DNA of 64,000 bases from Bacteroidota bacterium (GTDB taxonomy: Bacteria; Bacteroidota; Bacteroidia; Flavobacteriales; Flavobacteriaceae). The notes below the pieces were generated by a model. The model saw only the letters and a list, made by a program, of their open reading frames with translations, was not told where the DNA came from and did not search any database. Shown in pieces: positions 19,730-28,376 of this stretch. The DNA is taken from the NCBI GenBank assembly GCA_027620655.1, contig JAQCDS010000002.1, positions 62,001-126,000 on the forward strand. The letters run 5' to 3'. Both the position numbers and the translations under genes were made by a program. Numbering within the stretch: position 1 is the first letter of the stretch; every line of letters starts with the position of its first letter.

Positions 19730-21505
19730 ATGAGCCTTCAAAATAGCCTTTCTCAACATATAAAAAAAGCATTCAATGCATTGTATCAATCGGATTTAGA
19801 AAGCATTGAATTTCAAGCTACCCGAAAAGATTTTGAAGGTGACATTACAGTTGTTACATTTCCAATGCTTAGTGTTGTAAAAATGAATCCTGTTCAGTTG
19901 GGGGAGCAATTAGGGACCTATTTGGTAGAGCATAGCGAAGATGTTGTTTCTTTTAATGTAGTCAAAGGATTTTTAAATTTGGTCCTTTCAAATGCCTATT
20001 TTATGGATGTATTTAAAACAATACATTCTAATCCAAAATTTGGCTTTGTAGCTCCAAGTCAAATAGATGCTGTAATGGTAGAATATTCGTCTCCAAACAC
20101 AAATAAACCTTTGCATTTGGGTCATGTTCGAAACAATCTTTTGGGATATAGCGTTGCAGAAATATTAAAAGCTTCGGGAAAGAAAGTTTATAAAACACAA
20201 ATTATAAATGATAGAGGAATTCATATCTGTAAAAGCATGCTAGCTTGGCAGCGATTCGGTGAGGGGCAAACCCCTGAATCTACGGCTTTGAAAGGGGATA
20301 AATTGGTTGGAAATTTTTATGTAAAATTTGATAAAGAATACAAAAAAGAGATTGAAGCGTTGGAGCAAAAAGGATACTCTACAGACGAAGCAAAAGCCAA
20401 TGCACCAATACTTTTGGACGCACAAGAAATGCTAAGACAATGGGAAGCTGGTGATGAAGAAGTAGTATCACTGTGGAAAACAATGAACCAATGGGTGTAC
20501 AATGGATTTGATGTTACTTACAAGAATTTAGGTGTAGATTTTGATAGTTATTATTATGAAAGTGAGACCTATCTTTTGGGTAAATCCTTTATAGAAGAAG
20601 GTTTACAAAAAGGCGTATTTTTTAAAAAAGATGATGGTTCTGTATGGTGTGATTTATCAGAGGATGGATTGGATGAAAAAATTGTACTTCGCGCTGATGG
20701 AACAGCCGTTTATATGACTCAAGATATTGGAACAGCTATTCAACGCGTTAAGGATTGTCCAGACATTTCTGCAATGGTATATACGGTTGGAAATGAGCAA
20801 GATTACCATTTTAAAGTACTTTTTCTAATTCTAAAAAAACTAGGATTTGAATGGTCTCAAAATCTCTATCATTTGAGTTACGGTATGGTTGATTTGCCTA
20901 GTGGTAAAATGAAAAGTAGAGAAGGAACTGTTGTTGATGCCGATGATTTAATTGCTGAAATGGCGAGTACAGCAAAACTTATTTCTCAAGAATTAGGAAA
21001 GCTTGATGGCTATTCTGAAGATGAAAAAAATCAAACCTACACAACTATTGGTTTGGGGGCTTTAAAATATTTTATATTAAAAGTTGATCCTAAAAAATCA
21101 ATCCTTTTTGATCCCAAAGCCTCTGTAGATTTTCAGGGAAATACAGGGCCTTTTGTTCAGTATACATATGCAAGAATTCAGGCTATTTTAAGAAAAGCAT
21201 CAATAGATGAAAATTTGATTTCTGATGAAATAAAATTATCAGATAAAGAAAAAAATATATTGAAACAACTTCAACTTTTTCCTCATACAATTCAACAAGC
21301 AGCATCTAATTATAGTCCAGCACTCATAGCAAATTACACTTACGACTTAGTAAAAGAATTCAATTCCTTTTATCAAAATATTTCAATTCTTGGTGCAGAG
21401 AATGCTGCACTAATGTCTTTTAGGGTTCAGCTTTGTAGTGCTGTTGGAACAACCATAAAAAATGCATTTAGTCTATTGGGTATTCAGGTTCCAGAGCGTA
21501 TGTAG
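19730..21505 (+). CDS. argS: Arginyl-tRNA synthetase
   Basis: This class I synthetase charges tRNA-Arg. The 591-residue protein has the N-terminal ArgRS-specific domain (residues 1-90) and the catalytic core with SPNTNKPLHLGHVRNN (HIGH-type motif HLGH at 129-132). The KMSKS region is degenerate (SGKMKSREGT), as is usual for ArgRS, and a C-terminal DALR anticodon-binding domain follows from about 465. The only tRNA gene in the window is also a tRNA-Arg. Confidence 0.97.
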   Translation: MSLQNSLSQHIKKAFNALYQSDLESIEFQATRKDFEGDITVVTFPMLSVVKMNPVQLGEQLGTYLVEHSEDVVSFNVVKGFLNLVLSNAYFMDVFKTIHSNPKFGFVAPSQIDAVMVEYSSPNTNKPLHLGHVRNNLLGYSVAEILKASGKKVYKTQIINDRGIHICKSMLAWQRFGEGQTPESTALKGDKLVGNFYVKFDKEYKKEIEALEQKGYSTDEAKANAPILLDAQEMLRQWEAGDEEVVSLWKTMNQWVYNGFDVTYKNLGVDFDSYYYESETYLLGKSFIEEGLQKGVFFKKDDGSVWCDLSEDGLDEKIVLRADGTAVYMTQDIGTAIQRVKDCPDISAMVYTVGNEQDYHFKVLFLILKKLGFEWSQNLYHLSYGMVDLPSGKMKSREGTVVDADDLIAEMASTAKLISQELGKLDGYSEDEKNQTYTTIGLGALKYFILKVDPKKSILFDPKASVDFQGNTGPFVQYTYARIQAILRKASIDENLISDEIKLSDKEKNILKQLQLFPHTIQQAASNYSPALIANYTYDLVKEFNSFYQNISILGAENAALMSFRVQLCSAVGTTIKNAFSLLGIQVPERM

Positions 21506-21517
21506 TTGTAATTTCAG

Positions 21518-22117
21518 ATGAATCAAGATTTAAAATCCTATATTCCAGAGTCAGCATTTGATCAAGTTTTTCAATTGCTTTTGGATGATTGTTTGGAAGT
21601 CATCGTAAAAAAAGCTCGCAAAACCCGACACGGAGACTATAGAAAGTTAAAAAATGGGCGTCATCAAATTACCATAAACTCCAATCTTAATCCCTATCGT
21701 TTTTTGGTCACTTTGTTGCATGAAATTGCACACTATGAAGCGTATCAGCAACATGGTCCAAAAATTAAACCCCATGGTAAGGAGTGGAAATTAACATTTC
21801 AGCGTCTTGCTTTACCATTTTTAAGGCCTGAAATTTTTCCTATTCAAGTTTTGCCATTTTTGGCGCACTATTTTAAAAATCCCAAAGCAAGCAGTGATTC
21901 AGATGTGCTTTTATCGAGGTCGCTAATGGAGTTTGATCCCCCCAACAAAAAAACATTTATCTTTGAAGTTGTTGAAGGAACAAAATTTAAAACTCACAAT
22001 GGCAAGCTGTTTCGAAAAGGAAAAAAAAGGCGAACACGCTATGAGGCAACAGAGCTTCACTCGGGGCGTTTGTACTCTTTTAGCCCAAATGCAGAAATTG
22101 AATTAATTAATGAATAA
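21518..22117 (+). CDS. SprT-like zinc metalloprotease domain protein
   Basis: A 199-residue protein of the SprT-like family. The zinc motif HEIAH is at about residues 68-72, with a further His downstream (KPHGKEWK) as expected for a third ligand. The C-terminal half is basic (RKGKKRRTRYEA) and looks like the SprT zinc-ribbon region without its cysteines. Function in bacteria is unknown; eukaryotic SPRTN relatives cleave DNA-protein crosslinks. Its 3' end meets the manC start. Confidence 0.8.
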   Translation: MNQDLKSYIPESAFDQVFQLLLDDCLEVIVKKARKTRHGDYRKLKNGRHQITINSNLNPYRFLVTLLHEIAHYEAYQQHGPKIKPHGKEWKLTFQRLALPFLRPEIFPIQVLPFLAHYFKNPKASSDSDVLLSRSLMEFDPPNKKTFIFEVVEGTKFKTHNGKLFRKGKKRRTRYEATELHSGRLYSFSPNAEIELINE

Positions 22118-22118
22118 A

Positions 22119-23198
22119 ATGAATAAAAATTACTATGCAGTCATAATGGCTGGTGGAGTTGGTTCTCGCTTTTGGCCTGTTAGTAAAACCGCTTTCCCAA
22201 AGCAATTTCACGATATGTTGGGCAGCGGTCAAACACTTTTACAAAAAACGGTGTCTCGACTTGAACAACTTATTCCATCTGAAAATATTAGAATCCTAAC
22301 CAATAGTATTTATACCGATTTGGTACTACAACAATTGCCTCAATGTTCTATAAATCAAGTTATTGCGGAAACCGCTATGCGTAATACTGCACCATGTATT
22401 TTGATGGCTTCGCTAAAAATTCATAAAGAAAACCCTAATGCAGTGATGGTTGTTGCTCCTAGCGACCATTGGATAGAAGATGAGGTTGCATTTTCTGATG
22501 ATTTGAAAGCTGCATTTGATCATGCTCAGGATTCTAACGCTTTAATGACACTTGGAATTAGACCATCTTTTCCAAATACAGGATATGGTTATATTGAATA
22601 TGATATTTCAACTGAAAATCGTGTTAAAGACGTAGCGAATTTTAGAGAAAAACCCAATTATGAAACAGCCAAAAAATTTCTTGAAGCTGGTAATTTTTTA
22701 TGGAATGCAGGGATTTTTATTTGGTCGTCCAAAACTGTTTTAAAAGCATTTCAAACTCTTCAGCCTAATATGTATGCTTTATTTTCAGCAGGGAATACAG
22801 TTTATAATACATCTGATGAAGACGAATTTATAAGTGAAAATTATAAAAAGGCAGAAAACATTTCGGTAGATTATGCAATTATGGAACACAGTAAAAATGT
22901 TTGTGTAATTGCTGCTACTTTTGATTGGAATGACCTTGGAACTTGGGGGAGTTTGTATACAAAAATTACCAATGAATCTAATGAAAATGCAGTTGTTAAT
23001 GCACGACTTCTATCTAATGATTCAAAAGGAAATATGATTAAAACAGATTCTAATAAAATAGTAGTTATTGATAGTTTGAATGACTTTATAATTGTAGAAG
23101 AGAATGAAATTTTGCTTATATTTCCGAAAAGTAAAGAACAAGATATTAAGCAATTAAGGCAAAATGTCAAAGATACATTTGGCGAAAATTACATTTAG
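22119..23198 (+). CDS. manC: Mannose-1-phosphate guanylyltransferase
   Basis: The enzyme makes GDP-mannose from mannose 1-phosphate and GTP for glycan synthesis. The start at 22119 gives 359 residues. The nucleotide-binding signature MAGGVGSRFWPVSK comes near the N-terminus, FPKQF follows, and the central FREKPNYETAKKFLEAGNFLWNAGIF region is present. An in-frame ATG at 22110 overlaps the preceding stop and would add three residues. The C-terminal isomerase (cupin) domain of bifunctional ManC/AlgA is absent, which fits the shorter form. Confidence 0.93.
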   Translation: MNKNYYAVIMAGGVGSRFWPVSKTAFPKQFHDMLGSGQTLLQKTVSRLEQLIPSENIRILTNSIYTDLVLQQLPQCSINQVIAETAMRNTAPCILMASLKIHKENPNAVMVVAPSDHWIEDEVAFSDDLKAAFDHAQDSNALMTLGIRPSFPNTGYGYIEYDISTENRVKDVANFREKPNYETAKKFLEAGNFLWNAGIFIWSSKTVLKAFQTLQPNMYALFSAGNTVYNTSDEDEFISENYKKAENISVDYAIMEHSKNVCVIAATFDWNDLGTWGSLYTKITNESNENAVVNARLLSNDSKGNMIKTDSNKIVVIDSLNDFIIVEENEILLIFPKSKEQDIKQLRQNVKDTFGENYI

Positions 23199-23200
23199 AA

Positions 23201-24631
23201 ATGAATCAAAATCAAGAGTCAGAACAGCAACAGCAAGAATTTATTGATTCTAAAGCTGCCCTAAAGGCCGATGCAAAGGGACTATTTGCGTCCATTAAAA
23301 TATTTTTAGTGGAACTGCTCGATTTTAGACATGATACAGATCGTGAAGCCACTATTTCTGCTATTAAAGCAGATATTTCTTTTAAAGGCGCTACAGCATG
23401 GATTCTTATTTGTTCAATATTTGTAGCTTCTGTTGGACTTAATGCAAACTCTACTGCCGTTGTTATTGGTGCGATGCTTATTTCGCCGCTTATGGGGCCC
23501 ATTCTTGGTATTGGTATGTCTATTGCCATTAACGATATTGACACACTCAGAAAGTCGCTCATAAATCTTCTTACAATGTTGGCTTTGAGTTTGTTAACCG
23601 CTTTTTTGTTCTTTTATTTTTTTCCGCTAAATCAAGATACTTCAGAGTTACTAGGACGTGTAAGACCCGATATTAGGGATGTTCTTATTGCATTTTTTGG
23701 TGGTTTGGCGCTCATAATTGCGCGTACAAAAAAAGGCACAATTGCCTCGGTAATCTTTGGTGTGGCCATTGCAACAGCATTGATGCCACCACTTTGTACA
23801 GCAGGCTATGGGCTATCTCAAGGCAAATGGGATTACTTTGTGGGTGCTATGTATTTGTTTGCAATCAATACAATATTTATTGCTTTAGCAACTTTTATTG
23901 TCTTGAAAGTATTGCGTTTTCCAATGTTACATTATGCCAACTCAAAACGTAGAAAAAATATAGCAAGGATAGCAGGTGTTTTAGCTTTTGCTGTAATGCT
24001 TCCCGCAGGTTGGACTTTTTATGATGTTCTTAAAGAATCTCAATATAAGTTTGATTATAAGAATTATCTAGAAAATGAAATCAACAACAATCAAAGTTTA
24101 TGGCTACAGCGTGATAAATTAGACATTAAAGCAAAAACAGTTACCTTAAACTTCAATGGAGATATAAATGCTGCTACAAAATCTGATTTGATGAATGAAC
24201 TTAAGGGGTATGAATATTTAAAGGATTTTAAATTAATTATCAATGGCAATACCAACCGAAGTACTGATAAAATTCTTGAGCTTTATGATCTTGCACTTGA
24301 TAAAATTGACCAGCGCGATCAGCAAATTGAAAATTTAAACTTCACTATTGATAGTCTAAAATTAGCCGCCTTATCAAAAAATGAAACAAATACGGTTGAT
24401 TTTATCAATTTGGCTAAAGATGCAAAAATTCAATTTTCTGATTTGGAGACTTTTGGTTTTTCTAAGATGTTAAACACTACAAATTTTAGATCATCAGACA
24501 CTGTTTTGGTGGCAAAAATTCGTTGGAATTCGTCTCTGCAAGATAGTTTGCGTATTCAAAAAAGTGCCGATTTAAAAAATTGGTTGGAGAAAGAGTTAAA
24601 AAAGCAACGCATAGAGGTGCTAATACATTAG
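23201..24631 (+). CDS. DUF389 (TIGR00341-type) membrane protein
   Basis: The 476-residue protein has a hydrophilic N-terminus (1-65) and five or six membrane segments between about residues 66 and 280 in the DUF389 arrangement (NANSTAVVIGAMLISPLMGP; ATALMPPLC). A C-terminal soluble part of some 190 residues includes a predicted coiled coil around ELYDLALDKIDQRDQQIENL. The role of DUF389 proteins is not established. It starts two bases after manC and ends four bases from the convergent mlaF. Confidence 0.85.
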   Translation: MNQNQESEQQQQEFIDSKAALKADAKGLFASIKIFLVELLDFRHDTDREATISAIKADISFKGATAWILICSIFVASVGLNANSTAVVIGAMLISPLMGPILGIGMSIAINDIDTLRKSLINLLTMLALSLLTAFLFFYFFPLNQDTSELLGRVRPDIRDVLIAFFGGLALIIARTKKGTIASVIFGVAIATALMPPLCTAGYGLSQGKWDYFVGAMYLFAINTIFIALATFIVLKVLRFPMLHYANSKRRKNIARIAGVLAFAVMLPAGWTFYDVLKESQYKFDYKNYLENEINNNQSLWLQRDKLDIKAKTVTLNFNGDINAATKSDLMNELKGYEYLKDFKLIINGNTNRSTDKILELYDLALDKIDQRDQQIENLNFTIDSLKLAALSKNETNTVDFINLAKDAKIQFSDLETFGFSKMLNTTNFRSSDTVLVAKIRWNSSLQDSLRIQKSADLKNWLEKELKKQRIEVLIH

Positions 24632-24635
24632 AGAG

Positions 24636-25397
24636 CTACCCTTTTAGATACATTTCTCTAACTTTTTTAAATAAGTTTGAAGAATAGACAAAGTTTGAAA
24701 CCGCTTCATTATCTGTTCTAAAAATGGTTTCTTTACTGCCTTCCCAAGCTTTTTCACCATCTTTTAAGAATATAATTTTCTCACCAATTTCCATCACAGA
24801 ATTCATATCGTGTGAGTTTATAACTGTTACAATGTTGTATTCTTTAGTAATTTCATGAATTAAATTATCAATTACAATAGCAGTTTTTGGATCGAGTCCA
24901 GAATTGGGTTCATCACAAAATAAATATTTTGGATTATTTACAATAGCTCTTGCAATTGCTACTCGTTTTTGCATTCCTCCAGAGGCCTCACTTGGCATTT
25001 TCTTTTGAGCGTTTTCAAGATTTACACGTTGTAGTACAATATTGGCACGATCTCGCATTTCGCTCTCACTCTGGTTGGTAAACATTCTTAAGGGAAACAT
25101 TACATTTTCTTCAATAGTCATCGAATCAAACAATGCACTTCCTTGAAAGACCATTCCAATTTTGGAACGAAGATTTCGTTTTTCATCATCTGATAAATCT
25201 GTAAACTTTTGATTATCATAGTCAATACTTCCACTATCGTAATCAAAAAGCCCTAATAAGCATTTAAGAAATACAGTTTTTCCAGAACCACTCTGACCAA
25301 TGACAAGGTTAGTTTTACCTTGCTCAAAAGAGGTAGAAACTCCTTTTAGGATTTTTATATCTCCGAATGATTTATGAAGTTCAGTAACCTGTATCAT
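24636..25397 (-). CDS. MlaF-type phospholipid ABC transporter ATPase
   Basis: The ATPase energises a lipid transporter of the Mla/Mce class, which keeps outer-membrane lipid asymmetry. In its 253 residues it has Walker A GQSGSGKT (34-41), the signature SGGMQKRVAIARA and Walker B YLFCDEPNSGLDP. It overlaps mlaE by one base (TAATG), so the pair is translationally coupled. The MCE substrate-binding subunit (MlaD) is not adjacent. Confidence 0.9.
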   Translation of the reverse strand: MIQVTELHKSFGDIKILKGVSTSFEQGKTNLVIGQSGSGKTVFLKCLLGLFDYDSGSIDYDNQKFTDLSDDEKRNLRSKIGMVFQGSALFDSMTIEENVMFPLRMFTNQSESEMRDRANIVLQRVNLENAQKKMPSEASGGMQKRVAIARAIVNNPKYLFCDEPNSGLDPKTAIVIDNLIHEITKEYNIVTVINSHDMNSVMEIGEKIIFLKDGEKAWEGSKETIFRTDNEAVSNFVYSSNLFKKVREMYLKG

Positions 25398-26134
25398 TAA
25401 CTAAGTAACATTTGAGTTAGAATATAATTGATAAGAATAATTACCACACTTGTCCACACAAATGCAACAGTACTAGCTTTACCAACTTCTAATGCTCCAC
25501 CTTTCATGTAATACCCATAAAAAGAGGGAATGGTAGCCAAAATAAAGGCAAAAACTAAAGTTTTTATAAACGCATAAAACATATGAAAAGGAATAAAATC
25601 CAACTGAACTCCTCTAATATAGTCTTCTAGTGTAGAAAATCCACCATAAACACATGCGGCCATTCCTCCAATTATTCCAAGAAACATTGCAATTGAAATT
25701 ACAAACGGATAAAGTATCATCGCCACCGTTTTTGGAAAAACAAGATAATTTATAGAATTTACACCCATTACTTCAAGGGCGTCAATTTGCTCTGTGACTC
25801 GCATTGTTCCAATACTAGATGTAATAAATGACCCAACTTTTCCTGCCATAATAATCGAAATAAAAGTTGGTGCAAATTCAAGAATAATAGATTGTCTTGT
25901 TGCAAATCCAACCAAGTATTTAGGAATCAATGGGTTTGTGATATTTAAAGCGGTTTGAATGGTAATTACACCTCCAACAAAAAAGGAGATAAACGCTACA
26001 ATACCAAGTGAATTTATCACTAAATCATCTATTTCTTTTAAAATTAACTTCATCATAACTGATCGTTTCGTAGGTTTTCGAAACATTTCAGCAATCATTA
26101 AAAAATAAGTCCCAATATTTTGAAGATAATTCAT
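25397..26134 (-). CDS. MlaE-type phospholipid ABC transporter permease
   Basis: An MlaE permease of 245 residues with five or six hydrophobic helices. Its family elements include EFAPTFISIIMAGKVGSFIT and RVTEQIDALEVMGVN, the cytoplasmic coupling region. With MlaF it moves phospholipid between the inner membrane and an MCE protein. The upstream gap of 53 bases contains a weak promoter-like TACTTTAG on the minus strand. Confidence 0.9.
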   Translation of the reverse strand: MNYLQNIGTYFLMIAEMFRKPTKRSVMMKLILKEIDDLVINSLGIVAFISFFVGGVITIQTALNITNPLIPKYLVGFATRQSIILEFAPTFISIIMAGKVGSFITSSIGTMRVTEQIDALEVMGVNSINYLVFPKTVAMILYPFVISIAMFLGIIGGMAACVYGGFSTLEDYIRGVQLDFIPFHMFYAFIKTLVFAFILATIPSFYGYYMKGGALEVGKASTVAFVWTSVVIILINYILTQMLLS

Positions 26135-26187
26135 GTGGTGTAATCTAATTGCTAAAGTAAAAAAATCTAACTAGAAAAGATTAAATT

Positions 26188-26808
26188 TTAATCAAATTGA
26201 GATTTTGTATTTTTTATAGATAAATTTATGGAATCAATATAATTGAGAAGTTCTTCTTTACCATCAAATTTTGTAGAAGAGGTTATGAAATGTTGAGGTA
26301 ATTCGTCCCATTTTTCGCTTAAAACACTCTGGTAATGCAGTATATTTCTTTCGATTGCCTTTGGTTTTAATTTATCCGATTTTGTAAAAATTATACTGAA
26401 CGGAATTTGATGTTCGCCAAGCCATTGCATAAAATTTAAATCAATTTGTTGTGGTTCGTGACGTATATCAATAAGAACAAAAGCAGAAACCAGCTGTTTT
26501 CTTTGTTGAAAATATGAAGTAATAAATTTTTGAAACGTTTTTTTACTCGATTTAGAAACTCTGGCGTAGCCATATCCAGGCAAGTCTACCAAGTACCATT
26601 GCTCGTTGATAAGAAAATGGTTGATGAGTTGCGTTTTTCCTGGTCTTCCAGATGTTTTGGCTAATTTTTTTTGGTTGGTGAGCATGTTTATAAGGGAAGA
26701 TTTCCCAACATTACTTCTTCCAATAAAGGCATATTCAGGGAAATTATTTTTGGGACATTTAGAAACGTCTTGATTGCTAACGACAAATGTTGCGGTTTTT
26801 ATGTGCAT
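26188..26808 (-). CDS. engB: Ribosome-biogenesis GTPase EngB/YsxC/YihA
   Basis: EngB is an essential GTPase that helps assemble the large ribosomal subunit. The 206-residue protein has the G1 motif GRSNVGKS (30-37), the G2 region around KTSGRPGKTQLIN, G3 DLPGYG (75-80) and the G4 motif TKSDK. It ends about 50 bases upstream of mlaE and starts ten bases after the alpha/beta hydrolase gene on the same strand. Confidence 0.95.
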   Translation of the reverse strand: MHIKTATFVVSNQDVSKCPKNNFPEYAFIGRSNVGKSSLINMLTNQKKLAKTSGRPGKTQLINHFLINEQWYLVDLPGYGYARVSKSSKKTFQKFITSYFQQRKQLVSAFVLIDIRHEPQQIDLNFMQWLGEHQIPFSIIFTKSDKLKPKAIERNILHYQSVLSEKWDELPQHFITSSTKFDGKEELLNYIDSINLSIKNTKSQFD

Positions 26809-26818
26809 ATCTAAGCTG

Positions 26819-27583
26819 TTATAACCCTCTCATTTCAAGCCAATTGAATAGAATTTCATTGAATTTATCGGGGTGCTCCATCATAGCCGCATGACCGCAT
26901 TTGTCTATCCAATATAGGTTTGAGTCTGGGAGAAGTTCATGGAACTCATCAGCAACATTTGGAGGTGTTACAATATCATTTTTTCCCCAAATAATACATG
27001 TAGGCGTATTCATATTTGGTAAATCTTTAGCCATGTTGTGACGAATTGCACTTTTTGCAATGGCTAATGTTTTTACAAGTTTATTTCTATCATTTACAGT
27101 TTGATAAACATCGTCTACAATTTCTTTTGTAGCTATTGCAGGATCATAAAAAACTTCTTCGGCTTTGGCTTTAATAACGTTGTAGTCGCTTCTTTTTGTG
27201 TATCCGCTTCCCATTGCACTTTCGTAAAGTCCAGAGCTTCCAGTAATCACCAATCCAGCAACTTTTTCTGGATAAAGATTAGTATAATAAAGTCCAACAT
27301 GCCCACCAAGGGAATTGCCAAGCAAGATAACATCTTTGTAACCATTAAAATCTATAAAATCTTTCAGGTGAAGTGCAAAATTTTTTACGTTAGTATTTAG
27401 TAACCCAAGGGAGTAAACAGGAAGTTCAGGGAGAACTAATTTGTAACCATTTTTACTAAAATAGTTAATTACACCGTCAAAGTTACTTAGTCCACCCATT
27501 AATCCATGAAGAATGATGATAGGTCGTCCTTCCCCAATCTCAGTGTAATTGAATTTACCCTCCTTCTTTAACTCGTACTTCAT
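26819..27583 (-). CDS. Alpha/beta-fold hydrolase
   Basis: A 254-residue soluble alpha/beta hydrolase. It shows the oxyanion-hole turn LHGLMGG near residues 25-31, the nucleophile elbow GNSLGGH, the acid Asp in IWGKNDIVTP and a catalytic His in CGHAAMMEHP. No signal peptide is present, so it is probably cytoplasmic. The substrate is unknown. It heads the minus-strand engB-mla block and is divergent from mraZ. Confidence 0.85.
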   Translation of the reverse strand: MKYELKKEGKFNYTEIGEGRPIIILHGLMGGLSNFDGVINYFSKNGYKLVLPELPVYSLGLLNTNVKNFALHLKDFIDFNGYKDVILLGNSLGGHVGLYYTNLYPEKVAGLVITGSSGLYESAMGSGYTKRSDYNVIKAKAEEVFYDPAIATKEIVDDVYQTVNDRNKLVKTLAIAKSAIRHNMAKDLPNMNTPTCIIWGKNDIVTPPNVADEFHELLPDSNLYWIDKCGHAAMMEHPDKFNEILFNWLEMRGL

Positions 27584-27611
27584 ATTATTATTTGAAAAAT
27601 TGGTACAAAAG

Positions 27612-27619
27612 CAAATCTA
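27612..27619 (-). promoter_or_regulatory. Candidate -7 promoter element of the minus-strand hydrolase-engB-mla block
   Basis: On the minus strand this reads TAGATTTG, an exact TAnnTTTG match, 28 bases upstream of the alpha/beta hydrolase start. No clear -33 element was found. Confidence 0.45.
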
Positions 27620-27842
27620 AACAATTTTATTCAATAAAGACCTCGAAAATTCATTCTTAATACAACAGTCAAATTGAACTTTTTTTTACTGTAAAATAGT
27701 AGAAAACATCCTAAAAACACCTTATTAACACTGAAATGTTAATTTTTGCCTATTTTATTTAATTAATTGATTATCAGTTAATTAAGCAATAAAATTAATG
27801 CATTTTATCGAGCTATTTTGCATTTGGTAGAAATTTATTAAC

Positions 27843-27872
27843 AAAGTGGTAAAAAGTGGTAAAAAGTGGGAT
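27843..27872 (+). promoter_or_regulatory. MraZ box: three 10-bp direct repeats
   Basis: Three contiguous copies of AAAGTGG(T/G)AA-like sequence occur at 27843-27852, 27853-27862 and 27863-27872 (AAAGTGGTAA twice, then AAAGTGGGAT). MraZ is known to bind tandem GTGG/TGGG-containing repeats with a 10-bp period in its own promoter. The array lies directly upstream of a -7 element (27881), so a bound MraZ oligomer would cover the -33 region and probably represses. Confidence 0.8.
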
Positions 27873-27880
27873 TTATTTTA

Positions 27881-27888
27881 TAATTTTG
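27881..27888 (+). promoter_or_regulatory. -7 promoter element of the dcw cluster
   Basis: TAATTTTG fits TAnnTTTG. It begins eight bases after the MraZ box and ends 20 bases before the chosen mraZ start, leaving a short leader. Confidence 0.6.
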
Positions 27889-27908
27889 AAATAAGCAAAA
27901 CAATAGAA

Positions 27909-28376
27909 TTGAATACACTCATAGGAACATACGAATGTAAGGCTGATGCGAAAGGGCGTTTATTGCTTCCTGTTGCTTTGAAAAAGCAGTTAGCTTCATC
28001 TATGGGAAATGGATTTGTTTTGAAACGTGCTGTGTTTCAGCCGTGCTTGGAGTTGTATCCTATGGAAGAATGGGAAGCCTTGATGCAAAAAGTAAATAAG
28101 CTCAATAGGTTTAAAAAGAAAAATAACGACTTCATAAGAAGATTTACGGCTGGTGTAAAGCCAATCGAGTTAGACGCTTCAGGGCGTCTTCTTATACCTA
28201 AAGATCTTGTTGGATTTGCCAATATCACCAAAGAGGTGGTTGTTTCTTCGGCAGTTAATATCATCGAGATTTGGGATAAAGATTTGTATGAAAAAGCCAT
28301 AGACGATGCAGCAAATGATTTTGCAGACTTGGCAGAAGAGGTAATGGGACAAGATGATGCTGATGGAATATCATAA
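27909..28376 (+). CDS. mraZ: Transcriptional regulator MraZ
   Basis: MraZ is a ring-forming DNA-binding protein of the AbrB/SpoVT fold that regulates the division and cell wall cluster. With the TTG at 27909 it has 155 residues and starts (M)NTLIGTYECKADAKGRLLLP, as in relatives. Two SpoVT-like halves are visible, the second with IELDASGRLLIPKDL. A longer frame from a GTG at 27846 would be translated through the MraZ box and promoter, so it was rejected. The C-terminus overlaps rsmH. Confidence 0.93.
   Translation: MNTLIGTYECKADAKGRLLLPVALKKQLASSMGNGFVLKRAVFQPCLELYPMEEWEALMQKVNKLNRFKKKNNDFIRRFTAGVKPIELDASGRLLIPKDLVGFANITKEVVVSSAVNIIEIWDKDLYEKAIDDAANDFADLAEEVMGQDDADGIS

Noticed and set aside
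27843-27872. Tandem repeats as a CRISPR fragment
   Set aside because: The units are 10 bp and contiguous with no spacers. No other repeat/spacer array was seen in the window.
27846-27908. N-terminal extension of mraZ from a GTG
   Set aside because: It would translate the operator repeats and the promoter element. The conserved protein starts at 27909.
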